Assembly: GCA_947175455.1 (NCBI GenBank)
Contig: CAMWMW010000128.1
Location: forward strand, 1 to 5,893
Direction: 5' to 3'
Length of the DNA stretch: 5,893 nt
Origin: an uncultured Porphyromonadaceae bacterium
GTDB taxonomy: Bacteria; Bacteroidota; Bacteroidia; Bacteroidales; Muribaculaceae
The notes under the pieces were generated by a model. That model saw only the letters and a list, made by a program, of their open reading frames with translations, was not told the DNA's origin and did no database searches. A program made the translations under genes and the position numbers. Below are positions 1-5,893 of the stretch, in pieces (the stretch's first letter is position 1; every line of letters starts with the position of its first letter).

Positions 1-162
1 GAAGATTACCTCCTTGACGTCAAGCTTCTTCTCTGCGTGGCCGCCGGTGCTTTCAACGGCTTCATTTGCCGTAGCATCGGCTGCTGTCGCAGGCTGCACT
101 GCCGACAATATTATCATCGACGCGAGCAACAGGCGGAATATGTTGTTTTTGAAAATAGACAT
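1..162 (-). CDS. atpB: ATP synthase Fo subunit a, N-terminal part (3' end beyond window)
   Basis: Only the first 54 codons are present; the frame is still open at position 1. In the family, subunit a forms the proton half-channels of Fo next to the c-ring. Visible here are an N-terminus that looks like a Sec signal peptide (K5 and R10, a hydrophobic stretch from about residue 11 to 22, then an A-T-A site at residues 25-27), a short polar segment, and the motif LDVKEVIF at residues 47-54. As I recall, that motif precedes the first conserved helix in AtpB of Bacteroidota. The gene lies 51 bases after atpC in the same frame. The ATG at 162 is chosen because it gives the cleanest signal peptide. 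An in-frame ATG at 180 would add six residues (MSTISA) and is possible. Neither has a clear Shine-Dalgarno. The identification rests on the motif plus position after atpD-atpC; the conserved helices lie outside the window. Confidence 0.82.
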   Translation of the reverse strand, partial: MSIFKNNIFRLLLASMIILSAVQPATAADATANEAVESTGGHAEKKLDVKEVIF

Positions 163-213
163 TGCTGAGATGGTTGACATTATTGACCGTAAACTTTTCC
201 CGGGGACGGAGCG

Positions 214-450
214 TCAGTAGACACAGACCGACACCACATTGTTATGCACGTCAGCCAGACCGCCGCTAATCTGGGCTTCCCCGGCGTTTCCGTCGGACGT
301 GATATACTTCACCTTACCCTCGTTGAGCACTGAAATCAGCGATGCATGGTTCTTAAGTACGGTGAAAGAGCCCATAGCGCCCGGCAGCGTCACCATATCC
401 GCCTCACCGCGGAAAAGCACTTCTTGAGCAGATATTATTTCAAGTGTCAT
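214..450 (-). CDS. atpC: ATP synthase F1 subunit epsilon, short form
   Basis: This 78-residue protein is the epsilon subunit of the ATP synthase central stalk, which couples gamma rotation to the c-ring. The whole protein corresponds to the N-terminal beta-sandwich: LEIISAQEVLFRGEADMVTL at residues 3-22, then LPGAMGSFTVLKNHASLISV at residues 22-41 (equivalent to the conserved G-x-x-G-x-x-x-hydrophobic-x-x-H-A segment), and ISGGLADV at 61-68. The two C-terminal helices that inhibit ATP hydrolysis in the roughly 138-residue E. coli protein are absent, because the TGA stop follows the last strand. Short epsilons are usual in Bacteroidota, so this is not read as a truncation. The ATG at 450 is preferred because MTLEIIS matches the family start. 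The frame stays open to an ATG at 495, which would add 15 residues with no family resemblance. It lies 86 bases after atpD. Confidence 0.93.
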   Translation of the reverse strand: MTLEIISAQEVLFRGEADMVTLPGAMGSFTVLKNHASLISVLNEGKVKYITSDGNAGEAQISGGLADVHNNVVSVCVY

Positions 451-507
451 GACTGTCGTGGTTATAATGTTGCGAGTCTGGTTGATTCTATCCATTCCGT
501 CACCGCA

Positions 508-522
508 GCTCCATTATGGAGC
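508..522 (-). repeat. Perfect palindrome in the atpD-atpC gap
   Basis: The 15 bases GCTCCATTATGGAGC form a perfect inverted repeat with 7-base arms around a single central base. In RNA this would fold as a 6-bp stem with a 3-base loop. It starts 15 bases after the atpD stop codon and ends 57 bases before the preferred atpC start. No U-tract follows on either strand, so it does not look like an intrinsic terminator. On the minus strand the palindrome contains an ATG (514) that opens a four-codon frame (MELR) closed by TGA at 500-502. A role in mRNA processing or in setting the ratio of AtpC to AtpD is inference only. Confidence 0.45.
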
Positions 523-536
523 GCAGCAGGAAAGGT

Positions 537-2102
<1,566 letters not shown>

Positions 2103-2120
2103 TTATTTCTTTAATTCAAA

Positions 2121-3200
2121 TTAAAAATGCCACCCTAATGCTACAAACACCGCCATGAGAATAAGGTTCACAAGCGAGAACGGCATCAGGTATTTCCACT
2201 CGAATGCGAGCATCTGGTCGATTCGCACGCGGGGGAACGTCCATTTGAACCAGATTATGACAAACGAGATGAAGAATGCCTTGGCAAGGAACCATACCAC
2301 TGAAGGAATGAAATCCATTACATGGTTGAATGCCTCCCAGCCCGGAATATGCAACGGCATCCAGCCGCCAAGGAACATCAGTGTAGCTATTCCGGAAACG
2401 ATGAAGAGGTTGAGATACTCTGCAAGGTAGAAGAAACCGAAATGTATACCTGAATATTCGGTATGATAACCGGCTGTAAGCTCATGCTCCGCCTCGGGAA
2501 GGTCAAACGGTCCGCGGTTGGTCTCGGCAGTCGCTGCTATCACATAGATGATAAACGCGATTATTGCGGGGATGTGACCACGGAAAAGGAACCAGGCGCT
2601 TTCCTGCTCTGCGACAAGCTCGGAAATATTCATGGTGCCGGCAAACACGCAGATTGTCATCAGAGAGATTCCGAGTGAAAGCTCATAACTGATCATCTGT
2701 GCGCCGCTTCGCATTGCTCCGATGAGTGTATACTTGTTATTGGATGCCCAACCGGCAAGCAGTATACCGAGCACACCGACTGAAGAAACGGCGAGTATAA
2801 AGAATATACCGATGTTCCAGTCAATTATCTGAAGTCCGTTACCCCACGGAAGACATGCGAGCATCGTAACCGACGATGTGATCACAATGTAGGGAGCCAG
2901 CTTGAAAAGAAAGCGGTCAGTGCCTTTGAGACAGATGAGCTCTTTGATGAGGATCTTGAACATATCGGCAAATACCTGAAGAAGACCCCATTTACCCACA
3001 CGCATAGGTCCGAGACGACACTGGAACCAGGCACAAAGCTTACGCTCGTAAAGAATATAGAAGAGTGCCAGCACCGTGTAGGTGGCAAGCACAAGAACTG
3101 CTATGATCACACATTCGATCAAAACAGCCGCCCAGTCCGGCATACCGGTGCCGAGCAAAAGGCTGTTGAATGCAGATGTCCATTTTCCGAAATCAAACAT
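2121..3200 (-). CDS. nuoH: NADH-quinone oxidoreductase (complex I) subunit H
   Basis: A 359-residue inner-membrane protein (ND1 family) that contacts the peripheral arm, forms much of the quinone chamber, and links quinone reduction to proton pumping. About eight hydrophobic helices are visible (roughly 25-50, 102-120, 131-152, 165-188, 210-226, 255-280, 300-320 and 338-356). Family signatures are [18 protein letters not shown] at 62-79, [19 protein letters not shown] at 150-168, and [20 protein letters not shown] at 231-250 with its conserved acidic residues. Length is normal and the C-terminus is intact, ending at TAA (2123-2121). The gene follows nuoCD by 80 bases. The ATG at 3200 gives the expected short N-terminal amphipathic segment; only a weak purine run lies upstream. 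It is unusual that the next gene is atpD rather than nuoI. Confidence 0.97.
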   Translation of the reverse strand: MFDFGKWTSAFNSLLLGTGMPDWAAVLIECVIIAVLVLATYTVLALFYILYERKLCAWFQCRLGPMRVGKWGLLQVFADMFKILIKELICLKGTDRFLFKLAPYIVITSSVTMLACLPWGNGLQIIDWNIGIFFILAVSSVGVLGILLAGWASNNKYTLIGAMRSGAQMISYELSLGISLMTICVFAGTMNISELVAEQESAWFLFRGHIPAIIAFIIYVIAATAETNRGPFDLPEAEHELTAGYHTEYSGIHFGFFYLAEYLNLFIVSGIATLMFLGGWMPLHIPGWEAFNHVMDFIPSVVWFLAKAFFISFVIIWFKWTFPRVRIDQMLAFEWKYLMPFSLVNLILMAVFVALGWHF

Positions 3201-3280
3201 ATTGATTATTCTCTTATTGGATTATACGCTTATTGTATTGTCAATTATTTTCACTGTATTGCTTGACGCAGACATCTGCC

Positions 3281-4912
3281 TTAACGGTCGATATCGGGAA
3301 TCACAAAGTCAAGAGCCGCACCGATTGTGATAAGGTCGGCAATCATGTATCCCGAACATGTCAGATCCATCACACCGACAAGGTTGAAACACGGACTCTG
3401 GAAATGAACGCGATAAGGGGTCTTCTCACCGGTTGACTCGATGTAGACGCCGAATGTTCCGCGACTCGCCTCGACCTGCTGATACCAGCGGCCGGCGGGA
3501 AGCTTGACAATCTTCGGAACCTGAGCGCGGATCTCACCCTCGGGAATACGGTCAACAAGCTGTTCGAGTATGCGGCAGCTCTGCTCTATCTCTTTCATAC
3601 GCACCATATAGCGCGAGTATGAATCGCATCCGTCAAGAAGAATTTCATCAAATTCAACCTCGCCGTATGCTGCATAAGGATGCTTCTTGCGGCAATCGCA
3701 ACTCCAGTTCGAGCCGCGACCGCTCGGACCTGTTATTGCATAATTCACGGCATCTTCCTTGCTGAGCATGCCTACGCCCTTAAGACGGTTCTTTGCAATG
3801 AGATTTCCGGAGAAAACCTTGTGATATTCCTTGAGACGCTCGGGCATGATTTCAATCAGATGTTTCACATCTTTCACAAAATCCGGATGGAGGTCCGCTA
3901 TCACACCGCCGATGACATTATAGTTCATCGACATGCGTGCGCCACACGTCTTTTCGAATATATCAAGCACCATCTCGCGCTCGCGGAATCCATAGAAGAA
4001 TGCCGTCGTGGCGCCAAGGTCCATTGCCGTACATCCGAACGAAAGAAGATGTGAGCTTATACGCATCAGTTCATCCATCATTGTACGGATAACCTGGGCG
4101 CGCTTCGGTATCTCAAGACCGAGTGCCTTTTCGATACACATGCAGAGACAATGTCTGTTCTGATGCGCGGACATATAGTCCATACGGTCTGTGAAATGAA
4201 GAATCTGCGGGTAAGTCATTCCCTCTGTCAGCTTCTCTATGCCGCGATGAATATAACCGGACACCACATCAACCTTCTTCACAATCTCGCCGTCGAGAGA
4301 GGCGCGGAAGCGCATCACTCCGTGGGTAGACGGATGCTGCGGACCGATGTTGACCACATATTCATCCTTTTCGAACACCTTGCGGGGTTCCTCTACAATC
4401 TTGCCCTCGGCATTTTCCACAAAAACACGCGAATCGTCTTCATTGATCTCATCCTCAAGACGGATGGGATTCAATTCGGGATTCGCGTCATAGTCTTTGC
4501 GCAAAGGATGACCGACCCAGTCATTGCGCAGGAAGAAACGGCGCATATCGGGATGGTTCACAAACTTGATGCCGAACATATCGTAAACCTCGCGTTCCTG
4601 GAAATTGGCAACTTTCCAAAGGTCACTCACACTGTGGATATACGCGTCATCGCGGCTCTCTGCCTCTACTTTGACAGCCAACATACCCCAGTTGTGGGAG
4701 GTAGACGTAAAATAATAAACGACTCCGATTGTTTCCTTCCAATCCATTCCGACAACGGCTGAAAGAACGTCGAAATCAAGATCTTTATTTTCCTTGAGGC
4801 TTTTCGCCAACGGATACCATTTCTTTTCGGGAACACTTACCAAAAGGCACTCTCCGTCTTCAAAGGTTGCCTCGGGACAAATCTTACCGATGATTTCTTT
4901 TATATCGCTCAT
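3281..4912 (-). CDS. nuoCD: Complex I fused subunits C and D (NuoCD)
   Basis: A 543-residue fusion of the 30-kDa (NuoC) and 49-kDa (NuoD) subunits of the peripheral arm; the NuoD half forms the quinone pocket next to cluster N2 of NuoB. The NuoC domain spans about 1-141, with the signature EREVYDMFGI at 106-115 and HPLRKDY at 135-141. An acidic linker of about 40 residues follows. NuoD begins near 185 with NIGPQHPSTHGVMRF at 188-202; His197 and Tyr246 (in DRMDY) correspond to the quinone headgroup ligands known from Thermus Nqo4, and Asp298 lies in the conserved MDLGATTAFFYGFRERE. The C-terminus LDFVIPDIDR is the normal family end. The ATG at 4912 is chosen; a TTG two codons upstream is also in frame but less likely. 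The leader has no Shine-Dalgarno. Cys residues are clustered at 255, 257 and 259 and at 405 and 407, which is unusual. It lies 29 bases after nuoB and directly before nuoH, without nuoE/F/G. Confidence 0.97.
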   Translation of the reverse strand: MSDIKEIIGKICPEATFEDGECLLVSVPEKKWYPLAKSLKENKDLDFDVLSAVVGMDWKETIGVVYYFTSTSHNWGMLAVKVEAESRDDAYIHSVSDLWKVANFQEREVYDMFGIKFVNHPDMRRFFLRNDWVGHPLRKDYDANPELNPIRLEDEINEDDSRVFVENAEGKIVEEPRKVFEKDEYVVNIGPQHPSTHGVMRFRASLDGEIVKKVDVVSGYIHRGIEKLTEGMTYPQILHFTDRMDYMSAHQNRHCLCMCIEKALGLEIPKRAQVIRTMMDELMRISSHLLSFGCTAMDLGATTAFFYGFREREMVLDIFEKTCGARMSMNYNVIGGVIADLHPDFVKDVKHLIEIMPERLKEYHKVFSGNLIAKNRLKGVGMLSKEDAVNYAITGPSGRGSNWSCDCRKKHPYAAYGEVEFDEILLDGCDSYSRYMVRMKEIEQSCRILEQLVDRIPEGEIRAQVPKIVKLPAGRWYQQVEASRGTFGVYIESTGEKTPYRVHFQSPCFNLVGVMDLTCSGYMIADLITIGAALDFVIPDIDR

Positions 4913-4941
4913 GGTCAAAGTCTATTCGTATCGATATTTAA

Positions 4942-5556
4942 TTAACCGATCTCACCCCTCTCCTCGGGATGCTCGGCGAAAAACTCCTCTATTTTCTCTT
5001 TACGGTTGGCTCCTCCAAAGAACTTCTGCACCTTGATTTTGCGCTGAAGCTGCATCAGTCCGTAGAACATCGCTTCCGGACGCGGAGGACATCCGGGGAT
5101 ATACACATCAACCGGAAGAATCTGGTCTACACCGGGAACTACGCAATATGAGTTCTTGAAAGGACCTCCCGAAACGGCACATCCGCCGCAGGCAATAACA
5201 TATTTCGGTTCCGCAAGCTGCTCATACAGACGACGCATGACCGGAGCCATGCGATGAACAATCGTGCCCTGCACCATTACATAATCCGCCTGACGCGGAG
5301 AGTTGCGGGCAACCTCGAATCCGAAACGCGCCATATCATAACGTGCCGCGCCAAGACTCATGAACTCGATTGCACAGCAGCTTGTTCCGAAACAAAGAGG
5401 CCAAAGTGAATTGGAGATACCCCAGTTGATGAGTTCGTCCATTTTGCCGACCACCACATTGGCGCCGGTTGCGTTGAGTTCGTCTACAAGTTTGTCGATA
5501 TACTCGTTGTCCTTGAAGTCCTCACGCTTCATGCTTTTAATCTTGTCTATTCCCAT
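4942..5556 (-). CDS. nuoB: Complex I subunit B, cluster N2 protein
   Basis: A 204-residue peripheral-arm subunit (PSST/20-kDa family) that carries the [4Fe-4S] cluster N2, the last electron carrier before quinone. The expected ligands are present: adjacent Cys60 and Cys61 in [12 protein letters not shown], Cys126 in [11 protein letters not shown], and Cys156 in [13 protein letters not shown]. The conserved [19 protein letters not shown] at 95-113 and a charged tail after 180 are also visible. The start is ATG 5556, inside the end of nuoA: the genes overlap by 10 bases in different frames, which suggests translational coupling. The frame continues upstream to 5673, but that extension reads nuoA sequence in another frame and does not resemble NuoB. 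A good Shine-Dalgarno at 5563-5570 supports the chosen start. Length is slightly above the family minimum owing to a N-terminal extension of about 40 residues with many Lys and Asp residues. Confidence 0.97.
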   Translation of the reverse strand: MGIDKIKSMKREDFKDNEYIDKLVDELNATGANVVVGKMDELINWGISNSLWPLCFGTSCCAIEFMSLGAARYDMARFGFEVARNSPRQADYVMVQGTIVHRMAPVMRRLYEQLAEPKYVIACGGCAVSGGPFKNSYCVVPGVDQILPVDVYIPGCPPRPEAMFYGLMQLQRKIKVQKFFGGANRKEKIEEFFAEHPEERGEIG

Positions 5557-5893
5557 TTCAAAGCTCCTTTCTTCCAGGCATAGGCCAGACCCATAATCAG
5601 CACAAACATGAAAATTGCAATGCAGAGGAGTCCCTGAACTCCAAGACCACGCATCACTACAGACCACGGCCACAGGAACACTGTCTCGACATCAAAGATT
5701 AAGAACAGGATTGCAAAAATGTAATATCCGGCCTTGAATTGAATCATGGATTCGCCTCTTGTGGGGATACCGCACTCATAAGGTTCTGACTTTCTTACTG
5801 AAAAAGATCTCGGAGAAATCAGTTTGGCGATAAGGAGCGCTGCAAAAACGAGTCCGATACCCGTAAGAACCGCCGTTACCGACAGCGCGCCAT
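5547..5893 (-). CDS. nuoA: Complex I subunit A (5' end beyond window)
   Basis: A small inner-membrane subunit (ND3 family) that packs against NuoH and lines the entry to the quinone chamber. 114 residues are visible from 5891 to the TAG at 5549-5547; the start codon lies just outside the window, probably only a few codons away judging from family length. The visible part has a first membrane helix (residues 4-25), a polar loop with [14 protein letters not shown] at 35-48 holding the conserved Cys40 (the ND3-type loop cysteine), a second helix with the family motif [11 protein letters not shown] at 66-76, and a third helix at about 87-106, ending in a basic tail. An ATG at 5747 in the same frame lies after the conserved PYECG motif and cannot be the true start. 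An ATG at 5893, at the window edge, is out of frame. The last 10 bases overlap nuoB, placing nuoA as the first nuo gene. Confidence 0.95.
   Translation of the reverse strand, partial: GALSVTAVLTGIGLVFAALLIAKLISPRSFSVRKSEPYECGIPTRGESMIQFKAGYYIFAILFLIFDVETVFLWPWSVVMRGLGVQGLLCIAIFMFVLIMGLAYAWKKGALKWE
5563..5570 (-). promoter_or_regulatory. Shine-Dalgarno site of nuoB
   Basis: The minus-strand sequence AAAGGAGC ends 6 bases before the nuoB ATG, with the GGAG core 7 bases away, and lies inside the coding sequence of nuoA. It fixes the nuoB start at 5556. It stands out because the other complete genes here (nuoCD, nuoH, atpD, atpC) have A/T-rich or unstructured leaders without such a site, as is common in Bacteroidota. 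A strong site is plausible where ribosomes must re-initiate at an overlap. Confidence 0.7.

Noticed and set aside
14..220. A 68-codon plus-strand frame at the left edge.
   Set aside because: It lies opposite the atpB start, whose minus-strand frame has a signal peptide and the LDVKEVIF motif and is consistent with the operon.
451..495. A 15-residue N-terminal extension of AtpC starting at ATG 495.
   Set aside because: The extension does not resemble the family, while the ATG at 450 gives the usual epsilon start.
3221..3244. Minus-strand TTGACA and TATAAT sequences in the nuoCD-nuoH gap, resembling a sigma-70 promoter for nuoH.
   Set aside because: The spacing is only 12 bases instead of about 17, and the main sigma factor of Bacteroidota recognises a different pattern (TTTG and TAnnTTTG). 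The gap is very A/T-rich, so chance matches are likely.
3268..3279. Short inverted repeat GCAGA-CA-TCTGC just after the nuoCD stop, as a possible terminator.
   Set aside because: The stem is only 5 bp with a 2-base centre (4 bp with a realistic loop) and no U-tract follows on the minus strand.
4151..4762. A 203-codon open frame on the plus strand opposite nuoCD.
   Set aside because: It is antisense to a clearly identified gene, has no recognisable domain and is explained by the codon bias of nuoCD. The same holds for the plus-strand frames at 346-822, 1189-1608, 1692-2114 and 3680-4054.
5557..5673. A 39-residue N-terminal extension of NuoB.
   Set aside because: It reads nuoA coding sequence in another frame, and the Shine-Dalgarno at 5563-5570 marks the start at 5556.

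Overview
The window is a compact block of energy-conservation genes, all read from the minus strand. In transcription order (right to left) it holds nuoA (5' end cut by the window edge), nuoB, a fused nuoCD, nuoH, then atpD, atpC and the first 54 codons of atpB (cut at position 1). The first four genes encode subunits of the proton-pumping complex I (Nuo). The last three encode subunits of the F1Fo ATP synthase. No RNA gene, mobile element, CRISPR array or plus-strand gene is supported. The long plus-strand reading frames are antisense shadows of these genes.

The gene content and order point to the Bacteroidota, most likely Bacteroidales. The evidence is the nuoC-nuoD fusion followed directly by nuoH with no nuoE/F/G, atpD-atpC placed ahead of atpB, a very short epsilon subunit, an AtpB with a secretory-type N-terminus, an insert in the beta subunit, and A/T-rich leaders mostly without Shine-Dalgarno sequences. 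The sequence does not fix family or genus.

Layout: 5893-5547 nuoA; 5556-4942 nuoB, overlapping nuoA by 10 bases; 4912-3281 nuoCD after a 29-base gap; 3200-2121 nuoH after 80 bases; 2039-537 atpD after 81 bases; 450-214 atpC after 86 bases; 162-1 atpB after 51 bases. There is no obvious intrinsic terminator with a U-tract between any two genes, so one long transcript is possible. Separate promoters in the 80-86 base gaps cannot be excluded.

Functionally, the Nuo subunits form the quinone-reducing connection module (NuoB, NuoCD) and the proximal membrane arm (NuoA, NuoH). These generate the ion gradient that the ATP synthase uses. The most unusual point is the join itself. After nuoH one expects nuoI-J-K-L-M-N, but the ATP synthase operon begins instead, so the nuo operon is split in this genome or the assembly is joined wrongly here. 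I found no previously undescribed system. The remaining observations are lineage-typical peculiarities and small RNA-structure candidates in the intergenic leaders.
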